From positions 62,378,192-62,442,191 of the forward strand of contig OX031061.1 of the NCBI GenBank assembly GCA_943736015.1: a DNA stretch of 64,000 nucleotides. The letters run 5' to 3'. The stretch comes from Tridacna crocea (Eukaryota > Mollusca > Bivalvia > Cardiida > Cardiidae). Shown here in pieces: positions 46,396 to 57,221 of this stretch (positions are counted from its first letter, which is position 1; each line of letters opens with the position of its first letter). A program made the translations under genes and the position numbers. The notes beneath the pieces were generated by a model, which was given only the letters and a program-made list of their open reading frames with translations, did no database searches and had not been told where the DNA came from.

Positions 46396-47450
46396 GGAAA
46401 TTGCTATCACAATGTTCAGCGGGTGTTATGCAGAGAAGTGGACACGCTAGTGGGAAATAGTTTATCGGTGTACAAAGCAGCACAGTCAAAGTACCCTAGA
46501 TTTAGTCGATATACATATAAGAAAAAGTGATAAACGTAACACGGGCCAATATTCTATATGTAGTTTGCTTTATTTACAATCGCATTTCAGCGGAGACGCG
46601 TTTTGTGACACATATGTTCAAATGTCAACACAACGTTATAGATATTAACCGTATAGCGCGTAGTAATACACAGCTGCCGGATAAAGCTAAGTTTATTAGG
46701 ACCCCTTTATTAGGTCAATGTTAATGACGAAAACGGGATAAAAAACACACACTCGTCAGTTATTTAAGGGTTGTAATCGTTGTCTGCGCATGTCATATTC
46801 TTCGAAGATTCGACTGTCTTATATGACGCATCACTACTAGCCCCGAAAGCGGGCTGACTGTAATAGTACGCTCTATAAAGTAGCATATGTTGAAAATAGC
46901 TTTAACGTATCAATACGTTTGAGGAGAAATGAGACCTGCTTTAGCAACAGATTTCTCTAAACTGGTGATCATAGTTGAGTGAATTGCACGAGGTAGCGTT
47001 TTATTGGGTAAACCTTTTTTTTTTTTAAATTCAAAGTAACGGTTGTCGCGTAGTAAAGTGGTTCGGTTCTGTACCCAGGATGCCCATATCAGATAGATGA
47101 GTATTTATAGAATGCCATCTAGCGGGAGATAATGGGGTCGTAATACTCTTGCAATTCCACGGCACTTTGCAGATGAAAGCTTTGAGGGAAACTAGTTGTT
47201 TTGGCGGACTCAGCGATATCAAGTGAACACACTGTTCAACATTTTTTCTGAAAGTAGTCCGGAAAAGGCAGCTTACGATCCCTATAGGCAAGGGAATCCC
47301 TTGAAAGGGATTCCCTGGCCTAAAAATGGATTCTTATTAGAGACGATAAAACTCGGGCATTTTTGGTTAGTATATTACATCAATTATTGTCCGATTCTGG
47401 AACCTCGTCTGTATCGAGGAACTTATCTCTATGTTATCAGTCACGTGACA
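46396..47450. other. Intronic stretch, nothing firm
   Basis: A short palindrome at 47292-47315 (GGGAATCCCTT, GA, complement) sits within AGGC...GCCT. No gene or family recognised. Confidence 0.4.
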
Positions 47451-47679
47451 TTAACCCTTTCCCAAACGACAAACTTTTGGACTACACCAAATTGAAAGCA
47501 TTTGCAGACGACAATTCAATTCTTGCTGAAAAGATGATTTCTGTCTATGATAGGGTAGAAAACACTGTGGGAAAAGGAGAAAATGCTGGTTACCAGCATT
47601 TTCTCCTTTTCCCACAATGTTTACTAAAGGCTACTATTCCAGACCCGTAAAAACCAGGGATTATTTGGGAAAGGGTTAA
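47451..47679. mobile_element. TTAA hairpin MITE in B3GAT intron 3, complete
   Basis: TTAACCCTTTCCCAAACGAC to TTTGGGAAAGGGTTAA, with GAAAGCATTTGCAGACGAC and the perfect-looking central AAATGCTGGTTACCAGCATT. 229 bp with both TTAA. It joins tips of the CCCAAAC subfamily to a body of the main family. It lies 283 bases beyond the exon that ends at 47962. Confidence 0.93.
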
Positions 47680-47961
47680 GCATGGCGTCGCTGGTCAAAA
47701 TCGATTAGCAAGGCATTAACAACCAAGATAGAGTTATCGATCCATAATAGCAACTTTTTAACAACCTTATTAATAACAAGGTAAACTGGTTCTTGAACAT
47801 ACAGATATATTGACCAATGGCGAAAAGTTTCGGTCTGGGTCAGCCTGCGCGGACTCAAAACTTTCACAGCTGTATTAAGACCCGTTTTCAAAGACCGTGG
47901 TTCATTTATTTTCAATGCATAATTTGTTTGCATAAAATATTTTAGAATAAAAAATCCTTAC

Positions 47962-48162
47962 CTTGGTGCAGTTATCCGCTCTTGGTTCAAGGTCGCTCAG
48001 ATGAATTTTCAAGTGTTCTAAGAAATATGTCTCCGGAGCTCCCCTCCTTACTATGGGGAACCTTGCTCCTCTTTTTCTTAAAAGCTCTCCATTTACGGCA
48101 AATCCAGCCATATCTATAGCAAACTTGCGACTGGGAGCAAAGCCTACCAACCAACCCACGAC
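47962..48162 (-). CDS. B3GAT third exon of the catalytic domain
   Basis: Acceptor TTCTGTTAAAG precedes 48162 and donor AAG|GTAAGG follows 47962. The 67 codons read VVGWLVGFAPSRKFAIDMAG, then FAVNGELLRKRGARFP, PETYFLEHLKIH and SDLEPRADNCTK. AIDMAGFAVN and DLEP.A.NCTK are signature blocks of GT43. The Glu in APETYFL aligns with the QESS/LESS glutamate known as the catalytic base. Both intron phases are 0. Confidence 0.95.
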
Positions 48163-48250
48163 CTTTAACAGAAATTTTGAGACATATTGTTTTCCATAAT
48201 ATAAGGAAACAAACCAGCAGTAGTGGTGTGATGTAGGTGAAGTACATGTA

Positions 48251-48703
48251 TATATGTCGTAGGCCAGATTAGAATCTAGGCAGATCCGGGATCTGCCTAG
48301 ACCAAATTAGAATTCAAATTTTGTATAGATCAAAATGCATTGTTTTCTAATATTTTTTTTTAAAACATATTGATTTAATTCTGTTTACGATTGAGAGGTA
48401 TTTTCATTTAAAGCATTTTATATGATCTTTCCACAATTGCTCTGTTTTCAAAACATTCAAAATTTATACATGTATTCATTTTGAATTTCTGACTAAAACT
48501 TCTTTTATTTTGGGGTTTACGTATAAAAGTAAGATGATTCATAAGTAGACGCCCTATATTCAACGAGAAATTATTAAAATTTGGTTTAGGCAGATTGTAG
48601 AGCTGCCTAGCTAAACTGGAATCCTGATTTGTTATAGACAATTCCAGTTTGGTCTAGGCAGATTCCGGATCTGCCTGGATTCTAGTTTGGACTACGACAT
48701 ATA
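48251..48703. mobile_element. Inverted-repeat element, 453 bp, in B3GAT intron 2
   Basis: TATATGTCGTAG at 48251 and CTACGACATATA ending 48703 are exact inverted ends. The match extends inward about 64 bases with few differences (ATTAGAATCTAGGCAGATC). Each arm holds its own palindrome, TAGGCAGATCC/GGATCTGCCTA. No transposase is encoded; the minus-strand frame 48641-48408 is incidental. Confidence 0.88.
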
Positions 48704-49871
48704 CATTCAAAAGAATTAAAGGATCACACAAATACCGAAATGTAAGTCTTCAGTTTAGTTCAACACCTAGTCTGTGTGCTTTGAATACCATCAACTTCAA
48801 TTCTTACCAGACAAAATAGCTCAAAACCTTTCTGTTTTGTTTGATGTTGAACGCTGACAAGCCATTTTCAGCAGAACATCTAGAAATTTGGTTTCTTTGA
48901 ACTTTGTAAAAGATATCTTTTGTTCATATTTATTCCCTATCTTTTGTTAATATTTTGTCAAATCTGATACAATTATAAAATGAGAAGATTAAATAACACC
49001 ACAGATTCCCTTAAAAGCCTATGTGGCATATTAGTAAGACAGCTTTGGCAGAAACAGCGCATTCATTTTTTGAGCAAACGAAATTGTTTTGCTTGTTCTG
49101 AGATTTCGCAGTCATTCGGTGTTAAGATTGAATGAACTAAAGACCAGAAAATTATTTGCATTCACCTGTAACTAACTTATTATCCCAAGATCAAAGTCGA
49201 AGAAATGTGAACTTTTAATTTTTTTAGCGGTGTAGACACAATTACATGCAGTTTTGGAAAATCTACATCACATGATTTTTTAAAGATATTACACTATGAC
49301 TGTCTCTTTTACTCGATATGAATTATTTTCAAAGCAATCCGAAACATCATCGAGACAAAAATTCTGAGCATTTCTCATGAGAACTGGAATGGGAAATGGC
49401 CCTTTTGACCTGACGAGACCCATTTTCAAACTTGTCCGTGGTAGTATCGAGACAGTATCGAACATCGTATTGTATGAAAAGTCGGTGAGTGGACACCCAT
49501 AAGAAACTTGTGAGTCCTATGAAAGGGCCGGTTGTTGACTTGTAGGCTATGATTTAGAGAGTTTTAAAAGAGTTCCATTAGATGAAGCTACATGCCAAAT
49601 CTGGTAGTCTTAGGCCTAACCGTTTCAGGAAAGAAGATTTTGGTCTTTTTTTTTTTTTTTTTCCTTAGGTGAAAAAAAAAACTCACAAGTGATAAAATTA
49701 TTCTACAAAAACCTTTGCACGCAATAAACGAAGACGTTCACAAAAGGAAAAAAAATCTATTCTATTTATGATAATCAAAATAACCAGATGTTGCCTAGAA
49801 GTCATTAAGCATAATGCGTATAAATTCACTTAATGGCAATAGTAATAGTTTTTGTTATGGATAATGACACA

Positions 49872-49904
<33 letters not shown>

Positions 49905-50479
49905 TCTCTGATCGATTAATTCTGCCCGGTGCATTTCGATTGTGGTTTGTTTCAACTCAACTCAAAATGACGTTATTTGGTATTCGGCAAATAGAATTTT
50001 GCCATTGACCATTTACAGAAACATAGCATGAAATATGGAATAAATTTTTAAAAATATAATATTTAAAAATCTGAAAAAAAAATAATCCCAACTATAGTAG
50101 GATTAACCCTTCAGAAACTAAGCATGTTTGACCTTTTCGTGGACATTGCAGACTAAGATCAGACGGCACAGACCGTGTAGTCTGATCTGGGATCTATATT
50201 GTCCGACTAGAAGGTATTTATCTTCAGAAAGAAAATACTAATAATAATAAAAGATCAAATAAAGAGACAGTATCATTGGGGTTTGTACTATAGCTTGAAA
50301 CTTATATTTATTTTGATATACCGGTAATCAGCAAGATAAGGATCAATAGTGTCAAACGTTATTTAAAATGATATTTCGTTAATTAAATGCCCTTTTGATG
50401 AATTTTGCAGTATTTAATTGGATTTTTCATTTTTTAGATGACATAATTTTATTAAATTTAGCAATTGTAAACCAGTGGA
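48704..50479. other. Intronic stretch with ATT microsatellite
   Basis: An ATT run at 49872-49904 and a T run near 49648-49662. Nothing else recognised in this part of B3GAT intron 2. Confidence 0.4.
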
Positions 50480-52660
50480 TTTTTAAGTATTATGATCTTA
50501 ATTCGCAATATTTTGGACAAACACATAAAAATCGATATTCTGATTCTATTCTATTATTGTTGCATAGTCTGCAAAGTCGATCCTGTCTATCAATCTTTTG
50601 GACTCTCCCAGTTTCTATTGCAAGCTTATGCGAGGCAAGTCTAAAGCGTGTCAGCGTTTTTGTTAGTGTTTCATCCCTGATGTTTGTTAAATAATTTTCA
50701 AATTCGAAATTAGTTTTGTAATTACATTGATAGTCTAATTTCACACAAGCGGGTCGAATTTTGCCATTCTTGTATGAAATTATCATGAAGTTTTCTTTGA
50801 ATATTTTTGAATACAAAATTAAAATTTTCTATGTTATATCTTGTCTAAATATATGAATATCCAGTTTTATCTAAATTTTCCTTGATTTTTTTAGAACAGT
50901 TAAAAGTATTTCTACCAGCAATTTGAATATTACAATTTTCATTAAATATTGTATGAATAAGTTACATTATATTACTTTTGATTTTTATATAATATTTAAT
51001 TGACTTTTTGGGCTCCAAAAGTGACATTAAATATCTTCCAAGTTCTCCGTACACAGCGAAGTTTTGGGTTTGAGGGCTTACACCAAGAATGTTCTTTAAA
51101 AATTTCATATGTATTTTGTCAATAGATTTTAAGTTATAAACCCCCAGGCCTCAGCTGCATACAGCAACATTAGAGATACCATTCTGTCAAAAAGATGCAG
51201 TTTTGTTTCGATATCTGTTGGAACTTTTTTGAATAAAGATAATAAACTATTCATAGTTTTTAAAGCTTAATTATTAACTGCATTTTGCATTCTACCTGTT
51301 ATTAAATACCTAAATAATAAAATTCATCAACAATTTCTAGTTTTTCTCCCGCAATAGCCCAATCGAAGTTGCAATTACTTTTACGTTTTTCAAAATACAG
51401 ATTTTGCTTTTGTTTACATTATTTTAAGACCCCATTTCTCGGTATATTCATATAAACTATTAAGTTGAAATTGTAAGGAACTTTTATCAGTAGTAAAAAC
51501 AACCATGTCATCTGCATTAAAAGGTATATAGATAAAATATCCAGATCATCATCTGTCAGGTTGTTTATGTCAAATGTGTCGTTTATATCATTTACGAATA
51601 AAATAAATAAACTTGGCGAGAGGGGTTCTCCTTGCTTTAAGCAGATTGAAACATCGAAAAAATCAGACATTTTTTAACTGTTTGACACTTTCACACATGA
51701 TGTATATAAAGCTTTAATAATTTTCACAAATTTGGAACTGAGGCCTGTTGAAATCAGTTTATGTATCAGCATGTCCCGATTAATTGTATCAAAACACTTG
51801 TCGTAGTCTATAAATGCGCAATAAAGTTTTTTTATTCTTGGCTAAACACTTTTGTATAATGCAATGTAAAATATAAATACAGCCAACAGTTTTTTCTCTC
51901 TGAACCCAAATTGTAAATTTGTAAAAAGGTGTTCACTTTCACAATATTTCTTCGTCTGTTAGTCAAGCAGAGAGAAAAGAGTTTTGTCATTGTATTTCCA
52001 AGAGTAATTCCCGTATAATTGCTAGGATTATCTTTTGCGCTCTTTTTGAATATAGGAACAATAATACCCTTTGTCCATGCGTCTGGGTATATACCGTTAT
52101 CATAGATTTTGTTGAAAACAGTAACGAGAAAAGGGGAAATGAAATCTTTACTAACGATGAAAAATTCTGGAACAATATTGTCAATTCCAGGGCTTTTATT
52201 CCTATTCAGCTGCGAAATGTTACTTTTTATTTCTTCTATAGTAAAGGGTTTATCCAGAAATTCTACATGGTTATTAATAGAGGCTAGATCGGGAAGTTCT
52301 TCTCCAGTTCTTTTGGTACTTTCATCACTCGTTACACAGTCAAAGTGCTGTAAAAAAAAATTTCTGCTGATAAAGGAATGTTCGATATTTGTTTATGGTT
52401 CCAAAATTTGCTACTGCTTTTTTTACTTAAATCTGAAAGCCTCAACCCTTCTTTTATAAAATATTTTCTTAATTTTATTTTCACTCGATGGATTCTTTTT
52501 AAATAAATTTTTACTTTTTATAAACTCAGTTTTAGCCATTTTACAGTTTACATTATACCACGCGCATTTTTTTTCTTCTGTATAAAGTTTGTCTATTGTA
52601 GTTTACCTTCTTACCGAAACATTTTTTTCTGAAATATCATACATTACATTACTCATTCTG
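50480..52660 (-). pseudogene. 5'-truncated, broken LINE ORF2
   Basis: Minus-strand frames give, in order, a linker piece (KCAWYNVNCKMAKTEFIK), reverse-transcriptase pieces (ILFVNDINDTFDINN near 51600), and the end FRLASHKLAIETGR then LCRLCNNNRIESEYRFLCV and CPKY. The last part parallels the LINE at 4303 (FRLSSHDL, CLNCN, EYHFLLICP), so both are of the same superfamily but different families. Many frame breaks and the lack of the endonuclease make it long dead. It lies inside B3GAT intron 2, in the gene's orientation. A TTAA element fragment abuts its upstream edge. Confidence 0.85.
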
Positions 52661-52770
52661 TTAACCCTTTACCCCATAAGGCATTTCTTTGGCATCTCTA
52701 ATTGACGCTAAATAACATGAAAGATGAAGCCGTTTCTTATGTGTAAATGGTACCTGTTTCTGCCTTCAAT
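52661..52770. mobile_element. Left part of a third TTAA MITE family
   Basis: TTAACCCTTTACCCCATAAG, GGCATCTCTAATTGACGCTA, AATAACATGAAAGATGAAGC match the first 110 bases of the complete element at 55611-55838; the rest is missing. Confidence 0.82.
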
Positions 52771-53266
52771 TGAACAGTTACAATATAAGAATCGGTATTT
52801 CCACTGGTCGTAAACATGAAATATCAAAGAAAAATAATTATCGATATTTCTCGATAATCTGTCGAAAAAGATGAAATAAAATAGTTTATTTAACCGGTGA
52901 CCTACGAGTATATAAAATCTAGTGACAAATTCCTATACTATAGATCCTGTAGCTTTGATTTAGGGTTGTAGAAAAGATGGAAAGTTGCTCAGATTTTTTT
53001 ACCGAGGCAATTACCCATGTGCTGAATTTTTTAATTTTTATTGCATTCGAACAATCAATAGTATAATCTTTGCATGGACAATGTTACATTTACACAAGGG
53101 AGAGAATGGAGGATGTATTCATCATTATTATTAATATTATTGTTAACAATATTGCTTCAATATGTCCGACAATATCAAAGATTGCAGGCACTCACCTATG
53201 AAACAATGTTGAAAGCGATATTATACGTCATACAAAGAAACCAACAAACGAAAACAAACAGAGAAA

Positions 53267-53473
53267 TTCTTACCAATCGACAAAATTCCAGCCTCGTCCA
53301 AATTGAAAGCATTTGCAGACGACAAATACAAGCTTGTCTGTGGCAAAAAAGATAGCACTTGGGCAAAATGAGAAAATGGTGGTTACAAGCACTTTCTTCC
53401 TTTCCGATAATGATTTCAACTGTCTTTTTCCCCCGTAGTATTCGAACCACGGAATCGTTTGGTAAAGACTTAT
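53267..53473. mobile_element. Diverged hairpin MITE next to B3GAT exon 2
   Basis: TTCTTACCAATCGACAAAAT, GAAAGCATTTGCAGACGAC, AATGGTGGTTACAAGCACTT and GTTTGGTAAAGACTTA. Its edge is about 37 bases downstream of the splice donor at 53510 on the gene strand. Confidence 0.78.
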
Positions 53474-53510
53474 GACACTTTTCTTGATACTTCTCGTATG
53501 AAAGCCATAC

Positions 53511-53597
53511 CTTTCCATTTGAAAGAGCGAGGCTTTCATATTTGGACCCACCAGATAGACCAACGGGCCAAACAGATACCTTCTTCGTGTACCGCAT
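53511..53597 (-). CDS. B3GAT second exon of the catalytic domain
   Basis: Acceptor TTATTGTTTCAG ends at 53598; donor AATGGAAAG|GTATGG begins at 53510. The 29 codons read MRYTKKVSVWPVGLSGGSKY and ESLALSNGK, in phase 0 at both sides. MR.T..VSVWPV follows the DDD motif in all GT43 enzymes, directly continuing LFEE of the previous exon and leading into VVGW of the next. Confidence 0.96.
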
Positions 53598-54013
53598 CTG
53601 AAACAATAAAAAAAGCTGTGAACGACTGTTTTAACTTTTGAATATTTGGATCGATTAAAGTTTTGAGTGTGTTTACCTAAGCATGATTTGTTATTCCATA
53701 TCCAGTCAGTCGTTAGACAAAATAGATTTTACAGATCCATCATCATGTGATTTCTAGCTCGGTATTATGCGTTACGAAAATCCATAAATGCCACAAAATC
53801 ACCTAAATATTTGAGTATTTTCTATACACATTGGTTGCATCTTCGCACTGCAGCGTGTGCTAGTCATTGAAACACAATTTGGATACATTTTGTTAAATCG
53901 CAATTGATAATTTCTCTGGTGATCAAAGGAATCAACTACGAAAGCCTTTAAGGGTCAAAATGAAGGTAATTTGTATTTCATAAGTTCGTGATAACGTGAT
54001 TTTAAAACACGTA

Positions 54014-54910
54014 TTCTAACATGACACATGAAGTCGGCTATAAAAACACTGTGCAACGAAAGCGTGGTAAAATATGCGACACTCCATTTAGAGTGATTTT
54101 ATTTTGTATATACAGGGTGAGTTATTCAATGGAACATAATCTTCATCCGCGTTTTTACTCTAAGTTCGAACTTGCTTTCCTTTCATTAACGGAATTGGTC
54201 ATGTTAGAATCGAAATAATCTTCCTTCTATCATGGTTTATCGTTTATTCTAACATGACACGCGACTTTGGCTCTATAAACACAGTGCAAGGAAAACGTGG
54301 TAAAATCTGCAACAATTCTTGTAGAGTGACGTCATTTAATGAATGAGTTATTCAATGGAACATAATCTTCATCCGCGTTTTTACTCTTAGTTTGAACTTG
54401 TTTTCCTTTCATTAAGAATTGGCCAAGTTAGAATCGAAATAATCTTCTTTCTATCGTGGTATATCGTTCAATAAACCACGTTGTGAGTTATGAGGCGCGA
54501 TGAATAACCCACTTGGGCTATCGCCCTCGTGGATTATTTATTGTGCCTCATCACTCACAATTGTGGTTTATTTAAGAAATAATCTTCTTTCTATCGTGGT
54601 ATATCGTTCAGTAAATCACAGTTGTGAGTTATGAGGCCCAATGAATAATCCACGAGGGCGATAACCCTCGATTCTAACATGGCCAATTCTTAATGAAAGG
54701 AAAACAAGTTCAAAACGTAGAGTAAAAACGCGGATGAAGATTGTGTTCCATTGAATAACCCACTCATTGAATGACGTCACTCGAAATAGGATGACGTCAC
54801 TCTACATGGATTGTCGCAGATTTTACCACGCTTTCCTTGCACTGTGTTTATAGAGCCAAATTCACGTGTCATGTTAGAATGAACGATAAACCACGGTAGA
54901 AAGAAGATTA
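54014..54910. mobile_element. Foldback cluster of TTCTAACATGAC-ended units
   Basis: A unit of about 190 bp with inverted ends TTCTAACATGACAC and GTCATGTTAGAA occurs at 54014-54208 and again at 54247-54432. It occurs a third time inverted at about 54671-54885. All contain GGAACATAATCTTCATCCGC or its complement and TTTTACTCT. Extra matching flanks (AATCTTC.TTCTATC.TGGT) make 54212-54450 and 54671-54910 long inverted arms around the hairpin at 54470-54572. Lies in B3GAT intron 1. Confidence 0.85.
54470..54572. repeat. Hairpin element at the centre of the foldback
   Basis: AATAAACCACG-TTGTGAGTTATGAGGC pairs with 54529-54572 with a few mismatches, around a short loop TTGGGCTATCGCC. A half copy with CAGTTGTGAGTTATGAGGCC and CCACGAGGGCGATA follows at about 54610-54670. 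Confidence 0.85.
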
Positions 54911-54939
54911 CTTCTTAAACTACGCTTAAAACAGACACA

Positions 54940-55270
54940 CGGTCGCAAAATATCTCGTTATAATGTGTTTCAAAACACATAATAACATGTTTATAAATTG
55001 TAGTTAGGTGCAAAATCTCTCTATAACTTTAATTAAAAACCACTTATTGACAAAAAAAAAATAGTCGCACATATGTGAAAAATCTCTTAATAACGTGTTT
55101 CTAATAGTGTAATAACGCTTTTAAAAGTTAGAGTAAGGCGAAGAATCTTGTTATGACGTAATTTCAAAACATGCTATATCGCAAAAAGAGGTAAACACTA
55201 GCGCAAAAATTTCGTGATAACGTGTTTTAAAATACTTAATAAAGCGTCATAAGTCGTATTAAAGCGAATC
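54940..55270. repeat. Palindromic phrase repeat of AACGTGTTT/AAAACACGTT
   Basis: About five degenerate phrases, 70 to 80 bases apart: TATAATGTGTTTCAAAACAC, AATAACGTGTTTCTAA, GACGTAATTTCAAAACATG, GATAACGTGTTTTAAAATAC. Each is roughly self-complementary. Between them CGCAAAA or GCAAAATCTC recurs. A single phrase also occurs at 53985-54012. Intron 1 of B3GAT. Confidence 0.75.
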
Positions 55271-55373
55271 TAAAACCTACAATTGTGAAGTCCAGTCAAA
55301 TCTCCCAATTCAGATTTGTGTTTGGATAGTGCATTACGCCGCTTTCAATGATATTTAGATCACATCACAGCTT

Positions 55374-55935
55374 AACTCTTTTATTCCTGATTTTCCTTGG
55401 ATTCATCGATGTAAGTCTGCAATTTTACTGTTCCCTGCCATGAGACATGATAAGCGTCAGCATCAGAGATCGAACCAGGGTTTCTCATTACAAGTTAATA
55501 ATCTTATCTACTAAACCACGGAAGATTTCCTATGAAACAAACAGCGCAAATGCAAAATGCAAATGCAAAATGTCTGAGCGTTATTTGTTTCTTTCTAATC
55601 TACCCCCTTTTTAACCCTTTACCCCTAAGGCATTTCTATTGCATCATTAATTGACCCTAAATAACAGCAATGATGAAGCCGTTTCTACTATGTAAATGAC
55701 ACCTTTTGATAGCATAGAAAACATTGTGACAAAAGGTGAAATTGCTCGTTTCGAGCAATTTCACCTTTTGCCACAATGTTTTCCAAAGGCTCCTACAAGC
55801 AATGTGTAGAAATGAGTATCTGTGGAGTAAAGGGTTAATCGGTGTTTAAAATCATTGAAAAAGCATTACTTCCTGTTGGTTTTTAACTCAATTAATACCG
55901 ACAGATGATAGTGAATGTCATTGCTTGAGTTCATG
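55374..55935. repeat. Dispersed repeat with tRNA-like part, filled-site copy
   Basis: Colinear with 41122-41470 apart from the 228-bp element at 55611-55838 and a short tandem GCAAATGCAAAAT. The tRNA-like boxes are on the minus strand (GGTTTAGTAGATAAG, CCTGGTTCGATCTC). Confidence 0.85.
55611..55838. mobile_element. Third TTAA MITE family, complete, with empty site
   Basis: TTAACCCTTTACCCCTAAGG to GTGGAGTAAAGGGTTAA. The central hairpin is AACATTGTGACAAAAGGTG, AAATTGCTCG, then its complement. The partner repeat at 41346-41349 has one TTAA at this exact place, so the element brought one extra TTAA. In B3GAT intron 1. Confidence 0.96.
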
Positions 55936-56319
55936 TTTGATCTTCGCTGCCATTGATAACCGTAAGGCAAGGGAAAGTAAAGATGCAAGTTAAATACTAG
56001 TGAGTCCTAGAAAGATCATGAATAAAATGGTCGTTGCTGTAATAACCATGTCGAAAATACCGCTGAAACCAAAATAAAGGGTCAGCCCCATCTTCACGTT
56101 TGGCTTTTTTAATATTGCACTAATTTCTTCATTTTATTTTTGGACGACAACTTTGTTCCAGTTACTCACAAACATGGTAATTAACAAGTCAAGTTATAAT
56201 AGTGAAAAAGACAGAAAAAATGTTTCTTGAAACATGAAAAAGGGAACAAAAAACCAACTCAGATTTTAAGATTATTACTAAATGATCATTTAGTTTTAAA
56301 ATGAAAAAACGTGATTTTT

Positions 56320-56620
56320 CGCGTTTCTATGATTTTTTCCTATCACGTTTTTAAAAACACGTTATAATGAAATGTTTCGCGTTGCTAAAATGCATTATTA
56401 CATGTTCCAAACACATTGTTACCATATTTTTTCACCTTTAATACGATTTTTTTTTTTTTTTTTTTAATTTTAATCTTTTTTTTTTTTTTTTTTTTTTCTT
56501 TTTTTTTTTATTATTATTATTATTTGTGTTATAATTTATTTTATTTTTCGCGCTACTTTGCCCTGTAAAGGCGTTAGTACGTGTTCTAAAACACGTTATT
56601 CCGATCCATTTGGCTTAGGA
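56320..56620. repeat. Palindromic phrase repeat, second cluster
   Basis: CACGTTTTTAAAAACACGTT, ATTACATGTTCCAAACACAT and TACGTGTTCTAAAACACGTT are phrases of the kind seen at 54940-55270. They are split by long T runs and an ATT run (56447-56525). Confidence 0.7.
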
Positions 56621-56639
56621 CGACTTCTATCGCGTCACT

Positions 56640-56960
56640 ACATCTTTTAGATTTACATTATTACGTGACGGCAATTGAATTTCATAATGCAAGATACGTT
56701 TATTCAAAACAACGCTTACGGGTATGATTGATCCAGCCATGCCAGCATTTAACTTGTGCAATGGAAGTTTAACAACACAGTACCTTTAAGCCTGGAAAAC
56801 AGCTGCAGTAAAAAACAAGCATGGCGGAGACATATCTGTTATTTTTAAAGTTTGTGAAAAAAACCTGCACAAATTATAAAGTTTACTACATATACATTAG
56901 TAAAAAGTGGTTTTTAAAAGAAATATTTCTCCGTTAAAATTTTACATCTTTAAGAAAGTA
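56640..56960. repeat. Dispersed repeat upstream copy around B3GAT exon
   Basis: Same orientation as 57862-58200, about 1.2 kb away. Shared marks: CGTGACGGCAATTGA, TTCAAAACAACGCTTACGGG, GATCCAGCCATGCCAGCATT, AGACATATCTGTT and TTTCTCCGTTAAAATTT. The exon at 57222-57637 lies between the copies. Confidence 0.88.
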
Positions 56961-57046
56961 TGTCGTGTAGTGGCAGCTACAATGAGAATTTCCTCACACT
57001 TTTATTCTTCCTCAACACAAATATTACAAACAATTTAGATATGGCC

Positions 57047-57191
57047 TAAACGATGGAATTTCTCTTGGATTGGGTGTGAAACATTGTAGGCAAAGATGCA
57101 AATGCTGGTCACCAACATTTCCGCCATTTCCTACAATGTTTTCAAAAGGATTCTTTCTCAGTGTCGCTATAATACAGGATTATTTTTAAGG
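57047..57191. mobile_element. Worn hairpin MITE next to a B3GAT donor
   Basis: GAAACATTGTAGGCAAAGATG, AATGCTGGTCACCAACATTT, CCATTTCCTACAATGTTTTC and CAGGATTATTTTTAAGGG. About 30 bases from the splice donor at 57221. Confidence 0.7.
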
Positions 57192-57221
57192 GATAAATCT
57201 CTCAAGTAATTTTGCATTTAC

